DNA of 64,000 nucleotides, taken from Roseovarius halotolerans. Its GTDB lineage: Bacteria > Pseudomonadota > Alphaproteobacteria > Rhodobacterales > Rhodobacteraceae. The DNA is taken from positions 496,001 through 560,000 of the forward strand of contig NZ_FWFU01000003.1 in the NCBI RefSeq assembly GCF_900172255.1, in the 5' to 3' direction. Positions within the stretch are counted from its first letter, which is position 1, and each line of letters starts with the position of its first letter. The notes below the pieces were generated by a model that did no database searches, was not told the origin of the DNA, and saw only the letters and a list, made by a program, of their open reading frames with translations. This document shows, piece by piece, positions 53,339-62,226 of the stretch. A program made the position numbers and the translations under genes.

Positions 53339-53822
53339 ATTCGCCCTCATCCGCAGGCGACGCATTGAGCAGGCCATAGCGCTCCTGCCCGAGGCTGTCA
53401 TAAAGGTCGATCTGCGTCTCGAGGAAGTCGATATGCCCTTCCTCATCCGCGATCAGTTCCTCGAACAGGTTCTTCGTGCCGTAATCCGAGACCGACTCGC
53501 AATGATCGCGCGCCTCGATATAGAGCGCCCGCGCGTCATGCTCTGCCGCGAGGTCCGCGTCCAGCGTCTCGCGCAGGGTTTCGCCGATGCGCAGCGGGTC
53601 CAGCTTCTGAAGGTTCGGATGCCCGCCCAGGAAAATGATCCGCTCGATCAGCTTGTCGGCGTGGTGCATTTCCTCGATGCTTTCGGCGCGGCTCTTGGCG
53701 GCGTTGCGGCCATAGCCCCAATCCTCCTGAAGCCGGAAATGCAGCCAGTACTGGCTGACGGCGGTCAACTCGCTCCGCAGCGCCTTGTTCAGATATTCAA
53801 TGACCTTCTCGTCACCCTTCAT
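53337..53822 (-). CDS. bfr: Bacterioferritin
   Basis: Ferritin-like four-helix protein of 161 aa. Diiron ligands lie in [35 protein letters not shown] (with the haem-binding Met52) and [15 protein letters not shown]. It forms the 24-mer iron store with haem between dimers. Its start overlaps the bfd stop by 11 bp, so both are co-translated. Confidence 0.95.
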   Translation of the reverse strand: MKGDEKVIEYLNKALRSELTAVSQYWLHFRLQEDWGYGRNAAKSRAESIEEMHHADKLIERIIFLGGHPNLQKLDPLRIGETLRETLDADLAAEHDARALYIEARDHCESVSDYGTKNLFEELIADEEGHIDFLETQIDLYDSLGQERYGLLNASPADEGE

Positions 53823-54066
53823 AATTCCGTTCTCCCTGTGTCATGGCGCGGCGCAAACCGCGCAATTCCATTGGTACCTCAAATGTGTCGCATGCCCTGA
53901 GCTTGTCAATGAACAGCGGCAGACATCCACCGCAGTCGGGCCGTTTGCCAAGCGCGCGATAAACCTTGCCCGGCGTGATGACCGTATCGCGGTCAGCAGC
54001 CCGCATCCAGTCCACCGCGCGGCGGATGTCATGATCGGTGATCGACATGCAGTGGCAGATCATCAT
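53812..54066 (-). CDS. bfd: Bacterioferritin-associated ferredoxin family (2Fe-2S) protein
   Basis: Protein of 84 aa with the BFD-like Cys pattern: CHC near the N-terminus (Cys4, Cys6) and CGGC (Cys45, Cys48) ligate a [2Fe-2S] cluster. Bfd reduces the bacterioferritin core to release iron. Two start codons in tandem (54066, 54063). It lies directly upstream of bfr and overlaps it. Confidence 0.92.
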   Translation of the reverse strand: MMICHCMSITDHDIRRAVDWMRAADRDTVITPGKVYRALGKRPDCGGCLPLFIDKLRACDTFEVPMELRGLRRAMTQGERNYEG

Positions 54067-54106
54067 CGTTTGAAAACCCTTCCGGTTCCATAATTTCTTG
54101 CACTTT

Positions 54107-54571
54107 TCAATGTCGCGTCGCGCTCGCCGGTTCGCCGAAGTCCCGCCCCTGGCGCAATCCGGCCTGATAAAGATACAGCCCCGCCATCCGCGCCGACTCG
54201 CTCATCGGCATCAGCAGCGGCCCCTCGACCAGCAGCGAGGCGATCAGCATCGCGTCCTCGCGCTCGCCGGTGGCGGCGACCATGACGAAATGCGCAAGGA
54301 TCGCCTCATCCAACCCCACACAGCGGCAATGCGCACCGTGGCGGATCAGTTCCCGCCGCCCGTGGCGCTGCACGATGCCCATCACGTCGCCGAAGGCCTG
54401 CGCACAGGCGCAGGCGGCCTGTCGGCCCAGCGCGGGCACCAGCAGCGATGTCATCGCATCCGGCCCGGCGCTCCAGGCGCGCAGGCAGCGCACGGCCAAC
54501 GCCTCGCCCGCCGGCAGCCTGTCCATCGCCGAAACCGGAAAAGCCCCCACCATGTCGCGATCGTGCTTCAT
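54107..54571 (-). CDS. Conserved hypothetical protein in hemP-bfd-bfr operon
   Basis: Soluble protein of 154 aa with several Cys and His residues (RQAACACAQAF; RHGAHCRCVGLDE). No family recognised. The start ATG overlaps the hemP stop in ATGA (54568-54571), so it is translationally coupled to hemP. The context suggests a role in haem or iron handling; the Cys/His content is compatible with metal or haem binding but does not prove it. Confidence 0.7.
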   Translation of the reverse strand: MKHDRDMVGAFPVSAMDRLPAGEALAVRCLRAWSAGPDAMTSLLVPALGRQAACACAQAFGDVMGIVQRHGRRELIRHGAHCRCVGLDEAILAHFVMVAATGEREDAMLIASLLVEGPLLMPMSESARMAGLYLYQAGLRQGRDFGEPASATRH

Positions 54572-54732
54572 TTCGTCAGGATCAACTTGCCCGCGCGGGT
54601 GATGCGCAACGTATAGACCTTGCCGTCCAGCACGATGCTGGCGGTCGTCCCGCCCTGCGTCAGCTCGCGCGCATCATGGCAATTCGTATCGGGCAGCAAT
54701 TCCGGTTGAAGGGAGGTCTGCGCACGGATCAT
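54568..54732 (-). CDS. hemP: Hemin uptake protein HemP
   Basis: Small protein of 54 aa ending in the HemP signature: SIVLDGKVYTLRITRAGKLILTK. Its N-terminus is MIRAQTSLQPELLPDTNCHD. HemP family proteins are found with haem uptake genes and act in their expression or uptake. The start overlaps the stop of the upstream 60-aa gene and the stop overlaps the next start, both by 4 bp. No haem receptor genes are in the window. Confidence 0.85.
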   Translation of the reverse strand: MIRAQTSLQPELLPDTNCHDARELTQGGTTASIVLDGKVYTLRITRAGKLILTK

Positions 54733-54911
54733 GGCCGCGCCTCCATCCGGTCCAACAGCGCCTCAAGCCAGAAATCGCTGGTGACGCCGCCCTGGAAGGC
54801 GGCCGCAAGAAGGTCCCGGCGCATATCGACGCGCCATGAGTCGCGCTCGTTCAGGCGACTGGTCGGGGATGGTGGCGCCATCCGGGCGCGCGAGGACAAG
54901 GTTTCGATCAT
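54729..54911 (-). CDS. Small 60-aa protein, first gene of the hemP operon
   Basis: Predicted protein MIETLSSRARMAPPSPTSRL..., 60 aa, with an amphipathic C-terminal half (DMRRDLLAAAFQGG, DFWLEALLDRMEARP). TTGGAG 7 nt before the ATG and the ATGA overlap with hemP support translation. No family known. It may be a leader that couples translation into hemP. Confidence 0.6.
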   Translation of the reverse strand: MIETLSSRARMAPPSPTSRLNERDSWRVDMRRDLLAAAFQGGVTSDFWLEALLDRMEARP

Positions 54912-55198
54912 GCCAAAGCTCCAAGTCTGTAAGATCAGATGCCGGCTGACCCGTGCGGGGTGGCTTGGCTGGCTAAACCTGACAAAAAGAAGTGGTCATG
55001 TCAATTCCGATTTTTTTAGTCGGAAATCAACCCCGCGCGGATTTTCGCATCTCGAGGGCGCGGTTTTCAGCCGGTCCTGCCGCGCTGCGGTCACATCCGC
55101 CAAAAAGGTGACATCACTCGCGCTGCATGCTGGCCATGCGGGTTTTGCCTGCCCTATAGTGAAGGGCAAAACAGGATCGGGCCTCGAAGAGGGTGAAT
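54912..55198. promoter_or_regulatory. Divergent region between hemP operon and Nudix gene
   Basis: AT-richer than its surroundings. TTCCGA (55005-55010) and TCGGAA (55020-55025) form an inverted repeat with a T-rich 9-bp spacer. On the minus strand TTGACA (54998-55003) could be the -35 box for the hemP operon, though the -10 is poor. Confidence 0.4.
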
Positions 55199-55675
55199 AT
55201 GTCGCTCCATCCCACACGGCAGATGCCGGTCGTTCTGCGCACGCAGTCCAAGACGGATGTCCGGACGCAGTTTTCGGCGCTGTGCTACCGATTCTCCAAG
55301 GACAAGCCCGAGATCCTGCTGGTCACCAGCCGCCGTTCAGGGCGCTGGATACTGCCAAAGGGCTGGCCGATCGACGGCCAGACACCGGGCGAAGCCGCCC
55401 TCACCGAAGCCTGGGAAGAGGCCGGGGTGATCGGCAAGTCCTCGGAACAATGCATCGGCCTCTATGCCTATGCCAAATCCGCCGACCCCGTAGGCTCGCT
55501 GCCCTGCCTGGGGCTGGTTTTCCCGGTCAAGGTCAAGTCGCTGGCCAAGGAATTTCCCGAAAAAGGCCAGCGCCGCCGCCAGTGGTTCCGCCCCAAGAAG
55601 GCCGCAAGCCGTGTCAGCGAACCCGAACTGGCGCAGATCCTTCGCCACTTCGACCCGAAACGGCTTTTGCGATAG
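55199..55675 (+). CDS. Nudix hydrolase (DIPP-like)
   Basis: Protein of 158 aa. Nudix box GQTPGEAALTEAWEEAGVIG (Thr replaces the usual Arg before the first Glu). The flanking YRFSKDKPEILLVTSRRSGRWILPKGWP resembles diphosphoinositol polyphosphate/diadenosine polyphosphate hydrolases. ATG 55199 has AGAGGG 5 nt upstream. Substrate not certain. Confidence 0.88.
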   Translation: MSLHPTRQMPVVLRTQSKTDVRTQFSALCYRFSKDKPEILLVTSRRSGRWILPKGWPIDGQTPGEAALTEAWEEAGVIGKSSEQCIGLYAYAKSADPVGSLPCLGLVFPVKVKSLAKEFPEKGQRRRQWFRPKKAASRVSEPELAQILRHFDPKRLLR

Positions 55676-55775
55676 GCAAACACACAGATGCGGAGCGGGG
55701 CGCGGAACGTCGCAAAGACTCTTGATTGCCAGGGGGTTTGACCTAAATATTGCAACGGTTTGGCGTGGACATGTG

Positions 55776-56255
55776 ATGATAAAATTTACCCTGAAATGTG
55801 ACCGGGACCACCGCTTCGACAGCTGGTTTCAATCCGCTGCCGCCTTTGAGAAACTGGCAGCGACCGGCAATCTCAGCTGCGCGATCTGCGGCTCGGGAAC
55901 AGTCGAAAAGGCGATGATGGCGCCCAGCGTGGCGCCACGCGGACTGAAGGATAAACATGCCCCTGCCCCTGCGCACGCCGCGCAGGATGTACCCCGCGCC
56001 CAAGGCACCCCCGGCGCGCTACGCCAGCCCGCCAATCAGGCCGAGCAGGCTTTGGCCGAGCTGCGCAGGCATGTCGAGGCGAACTCCGAATATGTCGGCA
56101 TGAATTTCGCCCATGAGGCGCGCCGCATTCATGACGGCGAGACCCCCGAACGCTCCATCTATGGCGAGGCCCGCCCCGACGAGGCCCGCAAGCTGATCGA
56201 AGACGGCGTGCCCGTCGCCCCCCTGCCCTTCATACCGGGCCGGAAATCGAACTGA
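55776..56255 (+). CDS. DUF1178 family protein
   Basis: Protein of 159 aa with an N-terminal zinc-ribbon-like region (FTLKCDRDHRFDSWFQS, NLSCAICGSGTVEKAMM), an Ala/Pro linker and the conserved C-terminus YVGMNFAHEARRIHDGETPERSIYGEARPDEARKLIEDGVPVAPLPF. Common in alpha- and betaproteobacteria and uncharacterised. ATG 55776 begins the conserved IKFTLKC. Confidence 0.88.
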   Translation: MIKFTLKCDRDHRFDSWFQSAAAFEKLAATGNLSCAICGSGTVEKAMMAPSVAPRGLKDKHAPAPAHAAQDVPRAQGTPGALRQPANQAEQALAELRRHVEANSEYVGMNFAHEARRIHDGETPERSIYGEARPDEARKLIEDGVPVAPLPFIPGRKSN

Positions 56256-56296
56256 CCGCCACCTCCCGCACCTCTCACTACCCAAAGGAACCGCCC

Positions 56297-56941
56297 ATGC
56301 ATGTCGTCATCACCGGCGCCAATCGCGGCATCGGCCGCGCCCTCTTCGACCATTACCGCGCCCTTGGCCACAGCGTCACCGGCACCGCGCGCAATGACGC
56401 GGAATTCGCCCGCCTCGATGTCAGCGACCCCGACAGCGTGACCGCCTTTGCCCAGGGCCTCGCCGGCCAGCCGGTCGATCTGCTGATCTGCAATGCCGGC
56501 TTCTATGGCGACAAGCATCACAAGCTCGATGGCGGTTACCCCGCAGAGATGTGGGCCGAGACCTTCGCCACCAACGTGACCGGCGTGTTCCTGACCATTC
56601 AGGCGCTTCTGCCGAACCTGCGCGCCGCGCCCGGCGCCAGGATCGCTATCATATCGAGCCAGATGGCCAGCCATACGCGCGCGCCGGGCCGCAGCTTCAT
56701 CTACTGCGCCTCCAAGGCGGCGGCGCTCAACCTCGGACGCAACCTCGCGGTCGACCTCAAACCCGAGGGCATCGCGGTCGGCATCTACCACCCCGGCTGG
56801 GTGCGCACCGACATGGGCGGCGAGGCGGGCGACATCAGCGCCGAGGAGTCCGCCAGCGGCCTTGCCGAACGTTTCGACGCCCTGGACGCCGACACGACCG
56901 GCTGCTTCCAGACATGGGACGGGCGCGACCACCCCTTCTGA
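56297..56941 (+). CDS. Short-chain dehydrogenase/reductase family protein
   Basis: Rossmann-fold oxidoreductase of 214 aa. Cofactor motif TGANRGIG, NAG in LLICNAGFYG, catalytic Ser in IISSQMASH, and YCASK with Tyr and Lys. The short length and HPGWVRTDMGG match the C-factor/YciK-like group. 41 bp after the DUF1178 gene, probably the same transcript. Substrate unknown. Confidence 0.9.
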   Translation: MHVVITGANRGIGRALFDHYRALGHSVTGTARNDAEFARLDVSDPDSVTAFAQGLAGQPVDLLICNAGFYGDKHHKLDGGYPAEMWAETFATNVTGVFLTIQALLPNLRAAPGARIAIISSQMASHTRAPGRSFIYCASKAAALNLGRNLAVDLKPEGIAVGIYHPGWVRTDMGGEAGDISAEESASGLAERFDALDADTTGCFQTWDGRDHPF

Positions 56942-57045
56942 TGCGCTGCGAAACCGCCTGTCCGGGCGGGTGAGTGGCATTGTCGCTCTTGCCCTTGCGC
57001 GCAAGCCCGCGTAAACCCCGCTCGATTGACGACAGGGACGCAGAC

Positions 57046-58284
57046 ATGCCCGTTCTCGTGATGAAATTCGGCGGCACCTCCGTCGCCACGCTGGATCGCA
57101 TCCGCCGCGCCGCCAAGCGCGTCGGTGTCGAGGTGTCCAAGGGTTACGACGTGATCGTGATCGTCTCGGCGATGTCGGGCGAAACCAACAAGCTCGTGGG
57201 CTATGTCAACGAAACCTCGCCGATGTACGACGCGCGCGAATACGACGCCGTTGTCAGCGCCGGCGAAAACGTCACCGCCGGGCTGATGGCCCTGACGCTT
57301 CAGGAAATGGACGTGCCCGCGCGCAGCTGGCAGGGCTGGCAGGTGCCGGTACGCACCACCTCGGTCCACTCCGCCGCCCGGATCGAGGAAATCCCCACCG
57401 ACAACATCAACGCCAGGTTCGCACAGGGCATGCGCGTCGCCGTCGTCGCGGGCTTCCAGGGCGTCAGCCCCGAGGGCCGCATCACCACGCTCGGACGGGG
57501 CGGCTCGGACACCACCGCCGTCGCCTTCGCCGCCGCCTTCGGCGCGGATCGCTGCGACATCTACACCGATGTGGACGGCGTCTATACCACCGACCCGCGC
57601 ATCGCCGACAAGGCCCGCAAACTGGATCGCATCGCCTTCGAGGAAATGCTGGAACTGGCCTCGCTCGGGGCCAAGGTGCTGCAGACCCGCTCGGTCGAAC
57701 TCGCGATGCGCTACAATGTGAAACTGCGCGTGCTCAGCAGTTTCGAGGAACAGTCGGATGACGCGGGCACCCTTGTCTGCTCCGAGGAGGAAATCATGGA
57801 ATCAAACGTCGTCAGTGGCATCGCCTATTCGCGCGACGAGGCGAAGATGACCCTTATCTCGGTCGCCGACCGCCCCGGCATCGCCGCCGCCATCTTCGGT
57901 CCGCTGTCCGAAGCGGGGGTCAATGTGGACATGATCGTGCAGAACATCTCGGAAGAGGGGCGCACCGACATGACCTTCTCCTGCCCCACGGATCAGGTGC
58001 TGCGTGCCGAAAAGGCGCTGGCCGCCGCCAAGACCCGCGGCGAGGTCAACTACCACGATCTTGTCGCCGACACCAATGTCGCCAAGGTCTCGGCAGTGGG
58101 AATCGGCATGCGCAGCCAGTCGGGCGTCGCCGCCACCATGTTCCGGACGCTCTCGAACGAGGGGATCAACATCAAGGTCATTGCAACCTCCGAGATCAAG
58201 ATTTCCGTGCTGATCGACCGGAAATACATGGAACTTGCGGTTCAGGCACTGCATGATGCCTTTGAATTGGATAAAGTGGCCTGA
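57046..58284 (+). CDS. lysC: Aspartate kinase
   Basis: Protein of 412 aa. It phosphorylates aspartate in the first step to Lys, Thr and Met. KFGGTSVA is the N-terminal kinase motif, TTLGRGGSDTTAVAFAAAF the second, and two ACT regulatory domains follow (about 265-412), with AVGIGMRSQSGVAATMFRTL. ATG 57046 has AGGGA 7 nt upstream. The ACT domains suggest feedback control by end products. Confidence 0.96.
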   Translation: MPVLVMKFGGTSVATLDRIRRAAKRVGVEVSKGYDVIVIVSAMSGETNKLVGYVNETSPMYDAREYDAVVSAGENVTAGLMALTLQEMDVPARSWQGWQVPVRTTSVHSAARIEEIPTDNINARFAQGMRVAVVAGFQGVSPEGRITTLGRGGSDTTAVAFAAAFGADRCDIYTDVDGVYTTDPRIADKARKLDRIAFEEMLELASLGAKVLQTRSVELAMRYNVKLRVLSSFEEQSDDAGTLVCSEEEIMESNVVSGIAYSRDEAKMTLISVADRPGIAAAIFGPLSEAGVNVDMIVQNISEEGRTDMTFSCPTDQVLRAEKALAAAKTRGEVNYHDLVADTNVAKVSAVGIGMRSQSGVAATMFRTLSNEGINIKVIATSEIKISVLIDRKYMELAVQALHDAFELDKVA

Positions 58285-58353
58285 CGCCTGCCTCCTCCCG
58301 GAACAGGCGCCTGGATAACCCACGACAGCGGCCAGGGACGCACGGCATTCGCG

Positions 58354-60597
58354 ATGAGTCATAATTTCCAGACAGACAGCCGCCAGATGCTGGGGCGCCT
58401 GCGCGCCGTCATGGCCGAGGACGCCGCCGGCCAGCAACGGCTGGATCGCATCACCACCCTCATCGCCGAGGAAATGCGCACCCAGGTCTGCTCGATCTAC
58501 CTGTTCCGCGACGAAGACACGCTCGAGCTCTGCGCCACCGAGGGTCTCAATCCGCAAGCCGTGCATGAAACCCGCATGCGCCTTGGCGAGGGGCTCGTGG
58601 GGCGCGTGGCACGCACCGGCAAGATCATCAATACCGACGATGCGCCCGGCACGCGCGGCTTTCGCTTCATGCCCGAAACCGGCGAAGAGGCCTATTCGGC
58701 CTTTCTGGGCGTGCCGATCCAGCGGCTTGGCGAGATGCTGGGCGTGCTGGTGGTGCAGTCCAAGGCCGCGCGCTCCTATTCCGACGACGAGATCTATGCG
58801 CTGGAAGTGGTGGCGATGGTCATCGCCGAAATGGCCGAACTCGGCGCCTTCGTCGGCGAAGGCGCGGCAATGTCGGCACGTCACCAGCAGGCCGTGCTGT
58901 TTCGCGGCACCAGCGCCCAGGAGGGCGCGGCCCAGGGGCATGTCTGGCTGCACGAACCGCGCGTCGTCGTCACCAACCCGATCGCCGACGATCCGCACCG
59001 CGAACTCGAGCGCCTGCGCCAGGCGGTCGAAGAGCTGCGCATTGGCGTCGACCGGATGCTGTCCAACGCGGCCAGCGGCGACAACGAACAGCTCAAGGTG
59101 CTGGAAACCTACCGCATGTTCGCCAATTCCAAGGGCTGGATGCGGCGCATGGAAGAAGACATCAGCCGCGGCCTCTCCGCCGAGGCCGCCGTCGAGAAAG
59201 AGCAATCCACCGCCCGTTCCCGGATGACCCGTGTCACCGACACCTATCTGCGCGAACGGCTGCACGATCTTGACGATCTCAGCAACCGCCTGCTGCGCAT
59301 CCTGACCGGGCAAGGCAACCAGACCGGCGCCGAGATGCCCCCCGACCCGATCCTGGTCGCACGCAATATCGGGCCGGCGGAATTGCTGGATTATGGCCGC
59401 GCCCTCAAGGGGATCGTGCTTGAGGAAGGCTCGGTCGGCAGCCATGCGGCAATCGTCGCGCGGGCGCTGGCGATCCCGCTGGTGATCCATGCGCAGCGCG
59501 TCACGACCGAGGCGCTGAACGGCGATCACATTCTGGTCGATGGCGATCAGGGCATTGTCCACCTGCGCCCCGACGACACCGTCGTGAACGCCTTTCGCGA
59601 CAAGATGGCGATGCAGGCGCAGGCGCAGGAACGCTATACCTCGATCCGCGACAAACCCGCCGAAACGCTCTGTGGCACGCGCATCGCGATGCACATGAAT
59701 GCCGGTCTGATGGCCGACCTGCCCTCGCTGGTCAGTTCGGGTGCCGAGGGCGTGGGGCTGTTTCGCACCGAGCTTCAGTTCCTCGTGCGCAGCCACATGC
59801 CCAAGCGCGCCGAGCTGAGCGAACTTTACGCGCGGGTGATGGATGCCTCGCAAGGGATGCGGGTGGTGTTTCGCACGCTCGACATCGGCTCCGACAAGGT
59901 GCTGCCCTACATGAAGGCCGTGAACGAGCCCAACCCGGCGCTTGGCTGGCGCGCGGTGCGCGTCGGGCTCGACAAGCCGGGCGTGATGCGCATGCAGCTT
60001 CAGGCGCTGATCCGCGCCGCCGCCGGGCGACCCCTCAGCGTGATGTTCCCCTTCGTCGCGCAGCGCGAGGAATACACCGCAGCGCGCGCCGAAATGGACA
60101 AGGCGCTGGAACGCGAACGTATCCTTGGCCACCCGCTGCCCGAAAGCCTTGAGGTGGGGGCGATGCTGGAAACCCCATCCCTCGCCTTTGCGCCGGACAG
60201 TTTCTATTCCGAGGTCGATTTCCTGTCGATCGGCGGCAATGACCTCAAGCAGTTCTTCTTCGCGGCGGACCGCGAAAACGAACTGGTGCGGCGCCGCTAC
60301 GACACGCTGAATGTCAGCTTCCTGACCTTCCTCGAAGGCATCGTGAACCGCTGCACGGCGCTTGGCACGCCGCTCAGCTTTTGCGGCGAGGATGCCGGCC
60401 GCCCGATCGAAGCCGCCTGCTTTGCGGCCATCGGCCTGCGCACCCTGTCGATGCGCCCCGCCTCGATCGGCCCGGTCAAGTCGATCCTGCGCCGCACCGA
60501 CCTTGTCGAACTTCAGGGCGTGATCCACGACGCGCGCAGCAGCGGGGTGCAATCGGTGCGCCCCGCCGTGATGGAATACCTGCGCGGCAAGCTCTGA
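58354..60597 (+). CDS. ptsP: Phosphoenolpyruvate-protein phosphotransferase PtsP (EI-Ntr)
   Basis: Protein of 747 aa. An N-terminal GAF domain (about 15-165; TTLIAEEMRTQVCSIYLF) precedes the EI domains. His364 in GSVGSHAAIVARALA is the phosphorylated residue. The PEP-binding barrel has LFRTELQFL, RTLDIGSDKVLPYM and FCGEDAGRP. It starts the nitrogen phosphotransferase chain EI-Ntr, NPr, EIIA-Ntr. Located 69 bp after lysC, a common alphaproteobacterial order. Confidence 0.95.
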   Translation: MSHNFQTDSRQMLGRLRAVMAEDAAGQQRLDRITTLIAEEMRTQVCSIYLFRDEDTLELCATEGLNPQAVHETRMRLGEGLVGRVARTGKIINTDDAPGTRGFRFMPETGEEAYSAFLGVPIQRLGEMLGVLVVQSKAARSYSDDEIYALEVVAMVIAEMAELGAFVGEGAAMSARHQQAVLFRGTSAQEGAAQGHVWLHEPRVVVTNPIADDPHRELERLRQAVEELRIGVDRMLSNAASGDNEQLKVLETYRMFANSKGWMRRMEEDISRGLSAEAAVEKEQSTARSRMTRVTDTYLRERLHDLDDLSNRLLRILTGQGNQTGAEMPPDPILVARNIGPAELLDYGRALKGIVLEEGSVGSHAAIVARALAIPLVIHAQRVTTEALNGDHILVDGDQGIVHLRPDDTVVNAFRDKMAMQAQAQERYTSIRDKPAETLCGTRIAMHMNAGLMADLPSLVSSGAEGVGLFRTELQFLVRSHMPKRAELSELYARVMDASQGMRVVFRTLDIGSDKVLPYMKAVNEPNPALGWRAVRVGLDKPGVMRMQLQALIRAAAGRPLSVMFPFVAQREEYTAARAEMDKALERERILGHPLPESLEVGAMLETPSLAFAPDSFYSEVDFLSIGGNDLKQFFFAADRENELVRRRYDTLNVSFLTFLEGIVNRCTALGTPLSFCGEDAGRPIEAACFAAIGLRTLSMRPASIGPVKSILRRTDLVELQGVIHDARSSGVQSVRPAVMEYLRGKL

Positions 60598-60599
60598 TC

Positions 60600-60664
60600 G
60601 GGGGCGCTGCCCCCGCCGCGGCCAGGGCCGCGACTCCCCCGAGGTATTTTCCGCCAGATGAAGT
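60600..60664 (+). repeat. Dispersed 3'-flank repeat, copy D
   Basis: GGGGGCGCTGCCCCC, stem 2 CGCGGCC/GGCCGCG with loop AG, CTCCCCCGAGGTATTTT, then CCAGATGAAG. It begins 2 bp after the ptsP stop and lies in its sense orientation. Confidence 0.85.
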
Positions 60665-60746
60665 GGTTTGCGTTCGGTACGGATTGGCGGCGTTTTTGTA
60701 CCAAATGCCAGCGCGCGCTGCGTTAACCGGGGTGGTTTCGGTGCAT

Positions 60747-60790
60747 GATACCGACGCGATACCGACGTGGTGCCGATGCAATACCGAGGC
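60747..60790 (+). repeat. Four-unit 11-bp degenerate tandem repeat
   Basis: GATACCGACGC, GATACCGACGT, GGTGCCGATGC, AATACCGAGGC in tandem. The 11-bp period is close to one helical turn. It lies between copy D and the end of the EcsC-like gene. Confidence 0.6.
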
Positions 60791-60836
60791 CGGTTTCGTC
60801 TGTTAATACTGGGGTTTCGTGGTGATTCGGCGGCGC

Positions 60837-61595
60837 TCAGCCGCGGCGGGCGACACGGGTGCGGAAATCCTCGATCAGCGCGGCGTGATCCCGGTCCGCC
60901 TCGATCGCCAGCCGCCGCAGCCCGAAATGCACATGCGCCATCTGCTGGTAATAGCTGGTATAGGCGTAGTTCGTGGCCGCACCCGCCGCCGCGCCCAACA
61001 CCGGCACCGTCTGCGCGGCCAGCTTCTGCCCCAGCACCGTCGCCAGTCGAGGCGCCACGCGCGCGATCAGCGCCCGCACCGTGGTGCCGCTCACCGCCAG
61101 CCTCGTGCTCAGAAAGGCAAGGTCGCTTCCGTCATCGTGGTCAAGCGGCCCGGCGGCCGCGAAGACCTGCACGCAGTCAAAGCGAACCCCTTGTTCTTGC
61201 GGGGAAAATCCGTTCTCGGCGGCGACGTCCTGAATGGCGCGCAACAGCACCGTGGTGGTAAAGGGAAGCTCCGCCAGCGCCGTCGGCAAACCGCCCCAGC
61301 CCCCTGCGGCGCCCATCGCCGTGGTGACCACGCGGGTCATCCAGGCCGGGCTTTCGGGCACCACCCCGCGCGAACGATGCGCCGCGTCCATTGCGCTCGT
61401 CAAAGCCTGCTCGGTGGCGCTTTCAAGCCGGCCCCGCACCGTGACCGGCAGCCGGTCAAGCAGTCCTTCTGCCTGTCCGCCGACCATGTTGAGAATCTGG
61501 ATACCCGCATTCGAGGCGCGCGCATGGCGCGCCGCCAGCGCATCGAGCCGCTGGCCGATTTCAGCGGCATCTATCTGTTTTTCAATGATTTCCAT
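60837..61595 (-). CDS. EcsC family protein
   Basis: Protein of 252 aa, helical, with Ala/Gly-rich hydrophobic stretches (VVTTAMGAAGGWGGLPTALAELPFTTTVLLRAIQDVA and VPVLGAAAGAATNYAYTSYYQQMAHVHFGLRRL) typical of EcsC. In Bacillus EcsC is encoded with an ABC transporter; its role in proteobacteria is unknown. ATG 61595 has AGAGGC upstream. Confidence 0.85.
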   Translation of the reverse strand: MEIIEKQIDAAEIGQRLDALAARHARASNAGIQILNMVGGQAEGLLDRLPVTVRGRLESATEQALTSAMDAAHRSRGVVPESPAWMTRVVTTAMGAAGGWGGLPTALAELPFTTTVLLRAIQDVAAENGFSPQEQGVRFDCVQVFAAAGPLDHDDGSDLAFLSTRLAVSGTTVRALIARVAPRLATVLGQKLAAQTVPVLGAAAGAATNYAYTSYYQQMAHVHFGLRRLAIEADRDHAALIEDFRTRVARRG

Positions 61596-61648
61596 TACCG
61601 CGCCTCTGCAAGGGTCCAGATGAAAGATCGCCCCTGCAGGCGTCATTT

Positions 61649-62134
61649 TCAAGCGGCGCGTGTCACCTTTCCGCGAACACCCGCCCAGGCATCGCCGCAA
61701 AGCGACGCGCCCAGCACCCTGTCCGGGTTGGTGGGAGGGGGCATCTCGACCCCGTCGAGCCGATGAAACCCGAAGCGCCCGTAATAGGGCTCATCGCCCA
61801 CCAGCAGCACCCGCTCCCAGCCCTGCGCCGCCGCCAGAGCCAGACTCTCGCGGATCATCCAGCCGCCCAGCCCCTCGCCCTGCCGGGTCGGGTGTACCGC
61901 CACGGGGCCCAGCAACAACGCCTTCTTCTCGCCCACCAGGACCGGCCAGAACCTGATCGCACCCGCCAGGATCCCCTGCCCATCACGCGCCACAAGGCTG
62001 AGCCCGCGCACCGGCGGGACATCGTCGCGCAGCCGGTAGGACGACAGCGCCTCGCGGCCCGGCGCGAAGCACAGGTCATAGAGAGCCTCGACCTCCCACC
62101 AGTCATCATCTGTTTCGGGGCTGAGCTCGAACAC
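61649..62134 (-). CDS. GNAT family N-acetyltransferase (YhbS-like)
   Basis: Protein of 161 aa. Acetyl-CoA loop VHPTRQGEGLGGWMI, then GWERVLLVGDEPYYGRFGFHRL, characteristic of the YhbS group. GTG 62134 is chosen because AGGGAG lies 7 nt upstream; earlier GTG codons would add 14-29 residues of poor quality. It is divergent from the flavin reductase gene. Confidence 0.85.
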   Translation of the reverse strand: MFELSPETDDDWWEVEALYDLCFAPGREALSSYRLRDDVPPVRGLSLVARDGQGILAGAIRFWPVLVGEKKALLLGPVAVHPTRQGEGLGGWMIRESLALAAAQGWERVLLVGDEPYYGRFGFHRLDGVEMPPPTNPDRVLGASLCGDAWAGVRGKVTRAA

Positions 62135-62226
62135 CCGGCAACTCCCTGCGAAATCGGCTGGATTTGCGCCTAGCACGGCGCTAGGTCTGGCACAAACCCG
62201 GAAATGAAAGCGACGAGGCACCCAGG

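Noticed and set aside
57802..60552. A 916-codon open frame on the minus strand opposite lysC/ptsP
   Set aside because: It is the GC-driven antisense shadow of ptsP, with His/Arg-rich composition and no domain; ptsP itself is complete and convincing.
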